From Acetobacter musti (GTDB lineage: Bacteria; Pseudomonadota; Alphaproteobacteria; Acetobacterales; Acetobacteraceae), in contig NZ_WOTB01000009.1 of the NCBI RefSeq assembly GCF_011516835.1, positions 91,776-155,775 of the forward strand: DNA of 64,000 nucleotides, written 5' to 3'. The translations under genes and the position numbers were made by a program. The notes beneath the pieces were generated by a model, which had not been told where the DNA came from, did no database searches, and was given only the letters and a program-made list of their open reading frames with translations. This document shows positions 1 through 8,406 of the stretch, one piece after another (position 1 is the first letter of the stretch; the number at the start of each line of letters is the position of its first letter).

Positions 1-56
1 CTGTGGAGCGGAAGCTTGCCGCCTGTGGTGCGAATATCGAGCGTGTGAAAAACTGA
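1..56 (+). CDS. murA: UDP-N-acetylglucosamine 1-carboxyvinyltransferase, C-terminal end only
   Basis: Only the last 17 codons are in the window, ending at the TGA at 54-56. The tail KLAACGANIERVKN closely resembles the C-terminus of MurA (E. coli ends KLRALGANIERVKGE). MurA catalyses the first committed cytosolic step of peptidoglycan synthesis, adding enolpyruvate to UDP-GlcNAc. The identification rests on a very short stretch, so it is a good guess and not a proof. Confidence 0.6.
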   Translation, partial: VERKLAACGANIERVKN

Positions 57-104
57 CCGGCCGGACGGGTCCGGACCCACGCTGGCTGACGGGAGAGGCA
101 TCTG

Positions 105-1061
105 ATGTCCGACAACCTTGCGCTTGTGGACCGGGAACTGCTGCCGCTTCTCGACCGCCTCGGGCCGGCTGCTCTTGACGGGACTCTTCTGGACGCGGCG
201 CGTGCCGAACGGGCGGGGCCGCCGGGCATGGTCGATAAACTGCCGGTGGAAACCATTGCCCGCCATATTCCCGGTATGCCGGGCGATCCGGAGGTAAGGG
301 TTCTGGTTTCCAGACCGAAGGTGGTTTCCTCCGCGCCGATGCCGGCGATTCTGCATATTCATGGCGGCGGGTTCGTGATGGGAACTGCGGACAGATTTCT
401 GCCTCTTCTGCGGAAATGGGCCGATGATCTGAATTGCGTCGTTATTTCCGTCGATTACCGGCTGTCGCCGGAGACGCCGTTTCCCGGTCCGCTGGATGAC
501 TGTTACGCGGCACTGGTCTGGGCGGTCGCGAATGCCGCAGCGCTGGACATCGATGCCGGCCGGATCGGGGTCGCCGGTGAGAGCGCCGGCGGCGGGCTTG
601 CGGCGGGGCTGGCCCTGCTGGTCCGGCAGCGTTCCGGTCCCCGGCTGGCGTTTCAGAATCTGCAGTATCCGATGCTGGACGACAGGACGGGTCCTGACAG
701 TCCGCGCAATCCGGTGACGGGGGATTATGTCTGGACGCGGGAGATGAATGTTTTTGGCTGGCAGTCGTTTCTGGGCACCGCGCCCGGAGCGAAGGGAATT
801 TCGCCCTTTGCCGCGCCGGCGCGGGCCGGGGACCTGAGCGATCTTCCTCCGGCCTATATCGGGGTCGGCACGCTCGATCTCTTTCTGGATGAAGATGTGG
901 ACTACGCCCTGCGGATGATCCGTGCCCGGGTTCCGGTCGAACTCGACATTTTCCCGGGAGCGTTCCACGCCTTCGAACTGGAGCCCCGCGCCGGTGTGAC
1001 GCGGCGCTCGATGGCCCGGCGTACGGAGGCGATGCGTCGCGCCATGGCACGGGAAGACTGA
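105..1061 (+). CDS. alpha/beta hydrolase, hormone-sensitive lipase type (esterase)
   Basis: 318 aa, the usual length for bacterial HSL-type carboxylesterases. The oxyanion-hole motif HGGGF is at residues 86-90, DYRLSPE at about 117-123, and the nucleophile elbow GESAGG at 158-163 with Ser160. The acid is probably in LDLFLDEDVDYA and the histidine in GAFHAFE near the C-terminus. There is no signal peptide, so it is probably cytosolic. A GGGAGAGG Shine-Dalgarno precedes the ATG. The stop overlaps the next start by one base (TGATG), so translation is probably coupled to the acetyltransferase. The substrate cannot be read from sequence; short-chain acyl esters are typical. Confidence 0.9.
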   Translation: MSDNLALVDRELLPLLDRLGPAALDGTLLDAARAERAGPPGMVDKLPVETIARHIPGMPGDPEVRVLVSRPKVVSSAPMPAILHIHGGGFVMGTADRFLPLLRKWADDLNCVVISVDYRLSPETPFPGPLDDCYAALVWAVANAAALDIDAGRIGVAGESAGGGLAAGLALLVRQRSGPRLAFQNLQYPMLDDRTGPDSPRNPVTGDYVWTREMNVFGWQSFLGTAPGAKGISPFAAPARAGDLSDLPPAYIGVGTLDLFLDEDVDYALRMIRARVPVELDIFPGAFHAFELEPRAGVTRRSMARRTEAMRRAMARED

Positions 1062-1681
1062 TGACTGCGTCGTCTCTGGCGGGTCCTGTCATTCTCAGCG
1101 GACGGTATGTCCGGCTTGAACCGCTGTCCGTCGCGCATGTGCCGGCTCTGGCGGATGCGGTCCGTGACGGTGAGCTGTGGAAGCTGTGGTATACGGCGAT
1201 CCCCTCCCCTGACGACATGATGACCGAAACGGAACGCCGCCTTGATCTGCAGCGGCGCGGTTCCATGCTGCCATTTGCGGTCGTCAGCATGCCGTCGGGC
1301 CGGATTGTCGGCATGACATCGTTTATGAATATCGACGCGGTCACGCCACGGGCTGAGATCGGCTCGACGTGGTACGCGCGGAGCGTGCAGCGGACGCCGC
1401 TCAATACCGAGGCAAAGCTGCTGTTGCTCGGCCATGCGTTTGACGTTCTGGGCTGCCTTGCTGTCGAATTGCGCACGCATGTGCTGAATCAGCAGAGCAG
1501 GCGGGCCATTGAACGGCTGGGGGCGCGGCTGGACGGTATTCTGCGTCACCATCAGGTCATGCGGAACGGCACGATCCGCGATACCTGCGTCTACAGCATT
1601 ACCGCTCCGGAATGGCCTGCTGTTCAGGCGCTGCTGCGGGGGTGGCTGGATGCCGCGGATCAGGTGGGGGTCGCCGGCTGA
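1061..1681 (+). CDS. GNAT family N-acetyltransferase, RimJ/RimL type
   Basis: 206 aa. The fold signature is clear: GRYVRLEPL at the N-terminus, AEIGSTWYARSVQRTPLNTE in the middle, then VELRTHVLNQQSRRAIERLG, which is the acetyl-CoA and helix region of the RimJ/RimL subgroup, followed by a terminal EWPAV. Proteins of this kind acetylate amino groups of proteins or small molecules using acetyl-CoA; the substrate here is unknown. It starts on the last base of the upstream hydrolase gene, so the two are a translationally coupled pair. Confidence 0.85.
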   Translation: MTASSLAGPVILSGRYVRLEPLSVAHVPALADAVRDGELWKLWYTAIPSPDDMMTETERRLDLQRRGSMLPFAVVSMPSGRIVGMTSFMNIDAVTPRAEIGSTWYARSVQRTPLNTEAKLLLLGHAFDVLGCLAVELRTHVLNQQSRRAIERLGARLDGILRHHQVMRNGTIRDTCVYSITAPEWPAVQALLRGWLDAADQVGVAG

Positions 1682-1775
1682 AACTTTTGCCGGGCGGCGG
1701 CTGACTGAATCCTGTCTGTCGCTGCGGGCGGTCTCATCGGGAGGTGCGCGCAGGGACTTTTATATCACTTGGGCA

Positions 1776-2468
1776 TCAGTTCCCGGATGCGGGCGTAATG
1801 CCCTTTTTCTTCTGATACTGCTCGATCTCGCTGCGGAGATTACCGACAGGGGCTGCGTTGATGGTGTCCTGATAGGCGTCGCCGCGCCAGACCCAGCGAT
1901 CCGATCCGTCGACGACGATATCATACATGCCCTGATGACTGGTCGGCAGGATCGCGATTGAGCCGCTGACTGAATCGAGAACTTTGACCCAGTCATCGCC
2001 TGTATGCAGGTAAACGTCTGTCGAACAGCCGGCTGAGCCGCACAGGGCTGCGGACTGAAGCTGGACGAACAGCGCGATCTCGCCTTTTTTCGTCGATAAG
2101 GGGGCTGAGCCGATGAGCAGCACGGGCTCTTCATGATGACGGCGGCTGGTCGCGATGTCATCGGCGTTGAGAATCCGTGCCTGTTTATCCAGGTCCGTCC
2201 CTGGCTGCTGCGAGAGGACGACCGGTTTCGCGGCCTGCGCTCCCGTGTTCTGCTTATGCCTGGCGGTGTGGTGTGTGGTGCGGGCGTCGGCGCCGGAGGT
2301 GAGTCCGGGCGCAGCGGATGTGAGGATGGTGATGCACCCGGCGGCGAAAAATACGCTCAGGCGCGACGCGGGCAACAACTGAGAAAAGGAAACCGGGAAG
2401 AAAGTCCGAACCGGAGCCACTGGCCGGTTTATCTGCTGCTCGACAGCGGGCGAAGCAAACTGGCGCAA
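1776..2468 (-). CDS. secreted protein of unknown function
   Basis: 230 aa from the first ATG. No family recognised. A hydrophobic stretch followed by a small-residue site (ASRLSVFFAAGCITILTS then SGADA) lies about 35 residues in, so the true start may be a downstream TTG and the protein is probably exported. A Thr/His/Lys/Gln-rich linker follows. The C-terminal two thirds has the look of a compact periplasmic domain (CGSAGCSTDVYLHTGDDWVKV, then MYDIVVDGSDRWVWRGDAY), with two cysteines close enough to form a disulfide. It lies convergent to the GNAT gene. The start is the uncertain part. Confidence 0.65.
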   Translation of the reverse strand: MRQFASPAVEQQINRPVAPVRTFFPVSFSQLLPASRLSVFFAAGCITILTSAAPGLTSGADARTTHHTARHKQNTGAQAAKPVVLSQQPGTDLDKQARILNADDIATSRRHHEEPVLLIGSAPLSTKKGEIALFVQLQSAALCGSAGCSTDVYLHTGDDWVKVLDSVSGSIAILPTSHQGMYDIVVDGSDRWVWRGDAYQDTINAAPVGNLRSEIEQYQKKKGITPASGN

Positions 2469-2561
2469 GGCTCATGGTCTCCGTTATGCGATACATTGCC
2501 GACAGCGCGCGATTACGCACCGTCGCAGTCTACCATAGCCGCAATTCGGGAAAGGGGCGAT

Positions 2562-2816
2562 ATGACCTTGCAGCCAGATCAGGACGTCACGCCAGGGGTT
2601 TACCGTCATTATAAAGGCGGTCTTTACACGGTGCTAGCGACCGCGCGGCACAGTGAAACCGAGGAGTGGTTTGTCGTCTACCGGAGCGAGAGCATGGGCA
2701 CGTTGTGGGTGCGCCCTCTTTCGATGTGGCTGGAAAAGGTTGGCGGTGTTCCGCGTTTCGCACGCCTGGCGGATGATAGTCAGTCGGCCCCGTGTTCCAC
2801 GGACGGCGGCCCATAA
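2562..2816 (+). CDS. DUF1653 domain protein
   Basis: 84 aa. The open frame runs further upstream, but the ATG at 2562 has an AGGGG ribosome site and gives exactly one DUF1653 domain: PGVYRHYKGGLYTVLATARH, then VVYR, then LWVRPLSMWLEKV. DUF1653 proteins are small cytosolic proteins of unknown biochemical role, found widely in proteobacteria. The gene stands alone, divergent from the secreted protein at its left. Confidence 0.8.
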   Translation: MTLQPDQDVTPGVYRHYKGGLYTVLATARHSETEEWFVVYRSESMGTLWVRPLSMWLEKVGGVPRFARLADDSQSAPCSTDGGP

Positions 2817-2887
2817 AAGGCGTTTATAAATTTGCAAGGCGGGGACAGGGCACGCCCTTCGCCCCTTTTATTTTAACAGACCGGGAT

Positions 2888-2908
2888 CAAAGGGACTGCG
2901 TCCCTTTG
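2888..2908. repeat. hairpin CAAAGGGA-ctgcg-TCCCTTTG (intergenic repeat, possible terminator)
   Basis: Perfect 8-bp arms around a 5-base loop, about 70 bp after the DUF1653 stop. The sequence continues with a GC-rich stretch GGGGTTCGGGGCAAAGCCCTG. I recall similar stretches as recurrent intergenic sequences in acetic acid bacteria; that part is memory, not checked here. It could terminate DUF1653 transcription, although there is no clean T-run. Confidence 0.5.
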
Positions 2909-2972
2909 TGGGGTTCGGGGCAAAGCCCTGAAATCCTGCCGTGCCTGTATTTGCAGAATATACAAACGTCAT

Positions 2973-2996
2973 AAAAAACCCCGGATTGCTCCGGGG
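2973..2996 (-). terminator. intrinsic terminator of the DUF2501 gene
   Basis: Inverted repeat CCCCGGA-ttgc-TCCGGGG (2979-2996) bordered by AAAAAA at 2973-2978. Read leftward this is a GC stem followed by a run of six U, in the right place about 40 bp after the end of the leftward gene at 3037. Confidence 0.85.
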
Positions 2997-3036
2997 TTTC
3001 TTCAGGTCAGCCTGCGCGGGAGAACGTCCGGGACGT

Positions 3037-3477
3037 TCAGATCATCGACTTCGAGCGAGCCAGAACGGCGGAGCAGACTTTGCCCTGCGCGGCGGTATCA
3101 AGCTGCGGGACACTTGTTGCCTTGCCGGCGATGGACAGTTGGCCTGCGGAGCCGATCGCGTAATCGACATTTCCGTTCTGATCCATCGGGACGGCATTGG
3201 TTTTCGCGTTCAGAGCCGTCTGCACGGAATCACCGTCATCATGGGACACGAGCTCGGTCTCGACGCAGTAATTGAGCAGGCCGGCCAGATTGGTCGGTGA
3301 GATGGATGCCACTTCCGCAGGGGACGCAGGGCCGATACCCGCTGCCGAAGGACGACCTTCGCTCGTGAATGCAGGCTGAGGCTCCGGCCCGTCATCTGCC
3401 AGGGCCGGAAGGGAAGCCGTCGCGAAACCGGCTGCGATGGCGAACGCGGCGAAGGCGCGCGGGGAAATACGGATCAT
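3037..3477 (-). CDS. DUF2501 (YjjA-like) periplasmic protein
   Basis: 146 aa with a clear signal peptide (MIRISPRAFAAFAIAAGF, cleavage probably after LPALA). The segment NLAGLLNYCVETELVS and the terminal cysteine motif GKVCSAVL match the DUF2501 layout, in which two cysteines frame a small helical domain. The function of the family is not established. A good intrinsic terminator follows, so it is a single-gene unit. The family assignment is likely but made from short motifs. Confidence 0.75.
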   Translation of the reverse strand: MIRISPRAFAAFAIAAGFATASLPALADDGPEPQPAFTSEGRPSAAGIGPASPAEVASISPTNLAGLLNYCVETELVSHDDGDSVQTALNAKTNAVPMDQNGNVDYAIGSAGQLSIAGKATSVPQLDTAAQGKVCSAVLARSKSMI

Positions 3478-3625
3478 CGAAAGCTCCTGGTTACTTTAAT
3501 GTCATGTTGCGCCAACCATGCCGGGAGTGCAACGCATAGCGGGCTCATGGCTCCATTCCGGAAAAGAAGAGCAGGCGATCACAATATCGGGAGCATTCCG
3601 CGAGGGGAGTACGTGCTGCAAATTC

Positions 3626-3699
3626 TGGAGCGGGTGAAGGGAATCGAACCCTCGTATGCAGCTTGGGAAGCTGCCGTTCTGCCATTGAACTACACCCGC
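3626..3699 (-). tRNA. tRNA-Gly, anticodon CCC
   Basis: Reading leftward from 3699: acceptor GCGGGTG, D-arm, anticodon arm GCAGC-TTCCCAA-GCTGC (anticodon CCC), T-arm around GGTTCGATTCC, then CACCCGC, discriminator T and encoded CCA at 3628-3626. All stems pair. 71 nt without CCA. It is a lone tRNA gene between the DUF2501 gene and the split glycosyltransferase. Confidence 0.95.
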
Positions 3700-4018
3700 G
3701 CTGTCGTCCCGTATAATAGGGCTGCGCCGTCGTGACAATTGCCAGTTTCGGAGTGGTGATCACAGGTCCGGAATGGTGGGCGCGGTCTGCCGGACATCGG
3801 AGCAGGTGGTTTCATGTGAATGGATGACAGGGACCGGGGCGAACCGGGGTGTCGTTTCGGGAACCGTTCAGTGAACGGTTCTGACAGAACGGAGTAATGT
3901 ATTCACTGAATGTCGGGGAAGCTCTACATAAGGTAATCAGAGACAGAAATGACCGTGTTGCGGCAGTAAACGCTGTCCTGCATGGAAGCAGATTACGGTT
4001 CGGGGTCCAGGGGTCAAT
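3700..4018. other. intergenic region between tRNA-Gly and the split glycosyltransferase
   Basis: 319 bp with no convincing gene. It must hold the leftward tRNA promoter and the rightward promoter of the glycosyltransferase. The only clear structure is the palindrome at 3861-3881, listed separately. Base composition drops toward the AT-richer glycosyltransferase gene. Confidence 0.6.
3861..3881. promoter_or_regulatory. perfect palindrome GAACCGTTCA-g-TGAACGGTTC
   Basis: Two 10-base arms around a single G, 138 bp upstream of the glycosyltransferase start. The near-zero spacer suits a dimeric repressor site better than an RNA hairpin. No regulator is known for it. Confidence 0.5.
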
Positions 4019-5377
4019 ATGCCGATCATTACACGTTCAGGAAAAGTTCTGACTGTTTCCGGGGGCAACGAACACGTTATTCTGCAGTCGGATTTAGATA
4101 CATTCAATAAATCAGAATTACTGACGCACCGGAAAACACCGGACAGAAATAAAATAGAAATACATAATTTCGGTGAATTTGAAGTCATAGAAACGAAACA
4201 GAACGGTCTTTCCTTTCTGAAAAAGGGTGAGTTTTTTCTCTGCGCCCATGGAGACAGCACCTCTGTGACATGCGACCGGCTGCATCCGGACGACTGGGAA
4301 AAATTTATCGTCGTTGCCGATGACGCATTTGACGACGATGTACCAAAAGCGCTCGTGGATGTTGCGCTTTATGACTATTCTTTTGGTCATGCCCGCCTGT
4401 CTCTCAGCAAACTGGAAGATATTCAGAGGTATTTTCCTGACAGTGAAGACGCGCTGCTTTATCGCGTAAAACTGACAAAGCTTCTTGATGCGGGACGGTT
4501 TTCCCATAACGGGAAAGCCAGGCTCATTATCAACTGCAATCTTCGGGATATGTTCGAATATGAATGGATGAATCATATTCTGGGGCCGCTGGACAGCTTT
4601 GAAAGCGCAGATCCTGGCAGCGTGTCCGGCGAAAACCTGGTCATTATAGACCAGCATATCCGCGGACCTCACAAAGTTAATTTTTACAAAAAACTCTATG
4701 AAAACTACAATAATATTGCGCTGATCCATCTGAGTGACGAAACATTTGAAGACGACCATAACTGCTACAGGTGGTGCAGCAATGTCTGGAGAAATCTCTG
4801 GAGCCCGGTTCTGGCGTCTGAGAAGAAGGTTTCTTTTTTCCCTCTTGGTTATAAGAGCGGATACTTCAGAGATCAGGAGCCAAAAAACTCTCTGGACCGG
4901 AAATATACCTAGTTTTTTGCTGGCGATATAAAGAAATCGTCACGAAAAGCCATGTATGACAATATGTCGGAAGTGAAGGGTGGCTATACCCATCTGACAA
5001 CGTATTTCAACAGTTCCGATGCATTGAGCACTGATGCTTACCGGCTATATATGGATGACAGCATCTTTATCCCCTGCCCTGCCGGCTTCATCCATCTCGA
5101 CTCTTTCAGGATTTACGAAGCTCTGGAAGCCGGGTGTATTCCGATCGTCGAAAACAGCAGGGATTTCGACTTTTTCACACCTTATCTCGGGGATAATCCG
5201 GTGCCGATGATAACGGACTGGAGCGAGGCTCCGGTGCTGATAGACAGGCTTTATCAGTCCGGAAATGTCGAAAACTGCCGGAAGCAATGCTATCAGTGGT
5301 GGACGGAGTATAAATCGACGATCAGAGAAAACCTTGCCCGGGACATAAAAAATCTGGGAAGGAGCTTTTTTCTTTAA
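4019..5377 (+). pseudogene. exostosin-like glycosyltransferase interrupted by an in-frame amber codon
   Basis: One reading frame runs from 4019 to 5377 (452 residues) with a single stop, TAG, at 4910-4912 (codon 298). The halves (297 aa, and 141 aa if restarted at 4952) stay in the same frame. The context KYT-stop-FFAGDIKKSSRKAMYDNM fits a Trp at the stop, as in exostosin/GT47 proteins, so TGG to TAG is the simplest explanation. The C-terminal half carries a typical donor-site stretch, FIPCPAGFIHLDSFRIYEAL followed by EAGCIPIVE. The protein would be a cytosolic or membrane-associated sugar transferase for surface polysaccharide. Codon use is more AT-rich than the neighbours. It may be a true pseudogene, a strain-specific mutation, or a sequencing error. 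Confidence 0.8.
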
Positions 5378-5401
5378 GAGACTGGCTCAAAGAGCGCCTC
5401 G

Positions 5402-5463
5402 CGATAAATCTTTGATCAGAACAATAAAAGTTTTTGGGTGCCGCCTTTTTGGAAAAAGGCGGC
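5402..5463 (+). repeat. intergenic repeat copy 1 with hairpin
   Basis: It begins CGATAAATC, contains AACAATAAAAGTTTTTGG and ends in the hairpin GCCGCCTTTTT/AAAAAGGCGGC (5440-5463). A diverged inverted copy is at 6801-6865. Read leftward the hairpin is followed by an A/T-rich tract, so this copy may also terminate the leftward gene at 5557. Confidence 0.7.
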
Positions 5464-5556
5464 GTCTTCTGAAGAAGCGGGATGGAGTGAATGCTCCGGA
5501 TCACGTGTTAACATGGTTCACTACCCGATACAGCCTGTCACAGTCTCTGGTCCGCT

Positions 5557-6672
5557 TTACGGCAGGATCGTTTCGACATTGATCTGCGATTCCGTGTTGA
5601 ACGGCCGACTGTCAGCCATGTCACCCTGCGGAATGACGGCGTCGACGACACAGTCTCCGTCATGAACCGTGTAGGGAAAGCGGTTTTTATTTTCCACAAT
5701 GGGCTGAGAGAGACTCACGTCTCCTGTCCCGGAAAAGACGATCTGCCCGAGAAGGATGGAGTCCGGCCAGCGGGCTGAGGTGGGATTGGGGACATTTCCG
5801 AAACCGGTGGGATCATTCCATGTAAATGTCTTCGGCAGGTGATTCCGGAAAGCTTTCTGGCAACTGTTGTTGGTGTAGACCATAACGTTATGCGTTATCG
5901 TCCACTTTCCGGTCGTATGATAGGAAGAGCGGTTGCCCATTACGGCTGAAACGGAAGCATTGCCAAACAGGCCGACCAGTTTTGTTCCGGGAGCCATAGG
6001 GCCGTCCGGATGCACCGGCACTGCGACATAGGCGTTCAGGGTGGGCTTCAGGAGAGTATGTACGCCAAGCAGAAATTCCGCGTCCAGTCCGGTGACTTTG
6101 ACTTTCTCCGGTGGCGGCACGGCGCCGCTTTCGTCGTATGTGACCTCGATATGCTCGCCCATTGTATAAGGCCCGTTCACGAGATCCGAGCCGTCAAAAT
6201 TGACAAACAGGCAACTTCCCTGCGCCACGGAAATCTGGACGGGCTTTTCAAAGACATAGTCAAAATGGAAGACTTTCGTGCCGAAGCTGATCTGCTTCAG
6301 GATCGTTCCTCCCAGGGCGGCCGCGTTGAACTGGGCGAAGATATCACCTACGCCCTGACCGTCCTTCGGGCACAGACCATTCGTCGACAGCGTTGCTCCG
6401 AAGAGTGTCTCGGACCATGGAAATCTGGTGACGGGGTCCTGGGGCCGGGTAATCGCGAATACAAATCCTTTAAGGCGCTTTATGCGTGTGTCTGAACTGA
6501 TCGGCATTACGGGGAAAGCGTTTTTCTGATCGAAGTTCCGGGATCTCTTAGTGAAAGAGAAATCGCGGGAAACAGTCTGATCGGCGCGGGCGCTGCATGC
6601 GCCGCCGGCGATGCCAGATACAATAGCGGTCAGAAGAAGAAAGAATTTAATGCTTGCCGGTTTCATTGTCAT
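5557..6672 (-). CDS. secreted protein of unknown function
   Basis: 371 aa from the ATG at 6672; ATG 6666 or an upstream GTG at 6693 are alternatives. A signal peptide is clear (KPASIKFFLLLTAIVSGIAGG, then ACSARA). The mature part has about five cysteines and many short hydrophobic beta-like segments (TLFGATLSTNGLCPKDGQGVG, SCLFVNFDG, KWTITHNVMVYTNNSCQKAF), suggesting a beta-rich periplasmic or surface protein stabilised by disulfides. No family recognised. It stands alone between two inverted copies of an intergenic repeat, a layout seen when a gene has been carried in as a unit, though nothing proves that here. Confidence 0.75.
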   Translation of the reverse strand: MTMKPASIKFFLLLTAIVSGIAGGACSARADQTVSRDFSFTKRSRNFDQKNAFPVMPISSDTRIKRLKGFVFAITRPQDPVTRFPWSETLFGATLSTNGLCPKDGQGVGDIFAQFNAAALGGTILKQISFGTKVFHFDYVFEKPVQISVAQGSCLFVNFDGSDLVNGPYTMGEHIEVTYDESGAVPPPEKVKVTGLDAEFLLGVHTLLKPTLNAYVAVPVHPDGPMAPGTKLVGLFGNASVSAVMGNRSSYHTTGKWTITHNVMVYTNNSCQKAFRNHLPKTFTWNDPTGFGNVPNPTSARWPDSILLGQIVFSGTGDVSLSQPIVENKNRFPYTVHDGDCVVDAVIPQGDMADSRPFNTESQINVETILP

Positions 6673-6800
6673 ATAATGCGTCAATAATGACACAAGGGGA
6701 AGTACCGGAACTCTATCCCTGTATTTCAGAGGCTGCCGCTGAAACCTCCTTTAAATTGTAAAGATGTTTCTGGTGGAGATTTTTTCGGAAAGATTCAGAG

Positions 6801-6865
6801 GTATGTCGCCTTCTGGAAAAGGCGACATACCGAAACTTTTATTGTTTTTTATCAGAGATTTATCG
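6801..6865 (-). repeat. intergenic repeat copy 2 with hairpin (inverted)
   Basis: Read leftward from 6865: CGATAAATC, then AACAATAAAAGTTT, then the hairpin GTATGTCGCCTT/AAGGCGACATAC (12-bp arms). It shares the AT-rich half with copy 1 at 5402-5463, while the hairpin sequence differs but keeps its pairing. Compensated stems point to selection for the structure. Confidence 0.7.
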
Positions 6866-6906
6866 TGGGGTGTTCTTTGGGGCCGGCCGGAATGAAAATC
6901 GTCTCC

Positions 6907-8406
6907 TCACAACGGCGCGGGCACTCTTGGCGACCTTGCGGTCTGTTCGGTCCAGCCGCCGCCGAGAGCGCGATAGAACGTTACCAGATTCTCATAACGC
7001 GCGACCTGGACGCCGACCTGTGACTGTTGCGCCTGCAGGAGATTACGCTGGGAATCGAGTGTATTGAGGTAAGAGTCCGTGCCGGCCTGATAACGCATTT
7101 TTGCAAGACGATAAGCATCGGCGGACGATTTCACCAGGTCATCCATGCGCTGTCCCTGATCGAGATAGGTCGAACGGGCGACAAGGGTATCGGACACTTC
7201 CCTGAAAGCGGTCTGGATGGCTTTTTCATAAGCCGCGACTTTCTGATCCCGTATGGCCTTTGTGACCTCCAGGTTTCCCCGGTTCTGGCCCCAGGTGAAG
7301 ATCGGGATGCTGATGTTGGGTTGCAGACCCCAGGTCGTCGCGGGAGCGGTAAACAGTCTGTGGAACAGCAGACTGCTGACGCCATCCGTGGCGGTGAGCG
7401 TGACTTTCGGGAAGAAGGCGGCCCGCGCGGCGCCGATATTGGCGTTGGCGGAGAGAAGGTCGTGTTCCGCCGAAATGATATCCGGGCGGCGGAACAGCAG
7501 ATCGGACGGAAGTCCGGCGGGGACGTTGGCCATGAGCGTCTGTTCGCCGAGCGGACGCGGTGGCGGCAGGTTTGCGGGGATCGGCGCGCCGATCAGCAGG
7601 GTGATTGCGTTCTCATCCTGAGCGACGAGACGGACCTGCTGGGCACGAAGCTGGGCGGCCTGATCCACCTGGGTTTCGGCCTGCCGCAGGGTCAGCATGT
7701 TTTCTTCGCCGTTATCATAACGCAGGCGGATCAGACGGAGATTGTCTGAGAGGTTATCCGTTGCATCGGAGGCGATCCGGAGAAGCTCGCGGTCGCCGAG
7801 CCAGGCGATATAGGCGTTGGCGACCTGCGATACGACGCTGATTCTGACGGCGCGGGCGTTCGCGACTTCCTTCAGCGCCGCTTCGGCGGAGGCTTTCGAA
7901 AGGCTGCGGATACGTCCGAACAGATCGATCTCGTAAGATGAGAAACCGATGCCGGCACTGTAGTAACGGAAAGTGGAGATCGATTCTCCCACGCCTGGAG
8001 CAAAGCTGAAACCGGCGGTCTGAGAGGGCTGCATATACATGGCCCCGCCGGTGGCGCCGATGGCCGGGAACAGCGACGCGTGCTGCACATCGTACTGTGC
8101 GGCGGCCTGGGCGACGCCGGCGGCGGCTGTCCGCAGATCACGGTTTTCCTTCATGGCGATCGCGATCAGGGCTCTGAGGCGCGGATCGGTGAAGAAATCG
8201 ATCCAGCCGAGATCGGAAGCCGGTGTCTGAAGGGTTTTTCCTTCGGTCTTTGCCTCGGTTTTCGGTTCCTGCGGATATGCCGGGGCTACCGGCGCTTTCG
8301 GGCGATGGTAGACCGGGGCCATCGTGCAGGCGGAAAGCAGTGCTGCCGCGAGGGGGATTGCCGCGATTTTCCGGGCTCTCCGATGGACAGTGGAGAGGTC
8401 GTTCAT
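6907..8406 (-). CDS. RND efflux outer-membrane factor (OprM/NodT family lipoprotein)
   Basis: 499 aa. Signal peptide with lipobox LLSAC, so it is lipidated at Cys27. It then has the two tandem outer-membrane-efflux repeats typical of TolC-like channels, with the hallmark PVYHRPKAPVAP start, GWIDFFTDPRLRALIAIAM, and the second-repeat SYEIDLFGRIRS and RRPDIISAEHDLLSANANIG. It forms the outer-membrane duct for the pump encoded just upstream, whose stop overlaps this start by one base (8406). Third gene of the efflux operon. Confidence 0.95.
   Translation of the reverse strand: MNDLSTVHRRARKIAAIPLAAALLSACTMAPVYHRPKAPVAPAYPQEPKTEAKTEGKTLQTPASDLGWIDFFTDPRLRALIAIAMKENRDLRTAAAGVAQAAAQYDVQHASLFPAIGATGGAMYMQPSQTAGFSFAPGVGESISTFRYYSAGIGFSSYEIDLFGRIRSLSKASAEAALKEVANARAVRISVVSQVANAYIAWLGDRELLRIASDATDNLSDNLRLIRLRYDNGEENMLTLRQAETQVDQAAQLRAQQVRLVAQDENAITLLIGAPIPANLPPPRPLGEQTLMANVPAGLPSDLLFRRPDIISAEHDLLSANANIGAARAAFFPKVTLTATDGVSSLLFHRLFTAPATTWGLQPNISIPIFTWGQNRGNLEVTKAIRDQKVAAYEKAIQTAFREVSDTLVARSTYLDQGQRMDDLVKSSADAYRLAKMRYQAGTDSYLNTLDSQRNLLQAQQSQVGVQVARYENLVTFYRALGGGWTEQTARSPRVPAPL

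Noticed and set aside
442..1476. 344-aa open frame on the reverse strand
   Set aside because: It lies across the hydrolase and GNAT genes, is full of Arg/Pro/Ser and has no family motif; a shadow of high GC.
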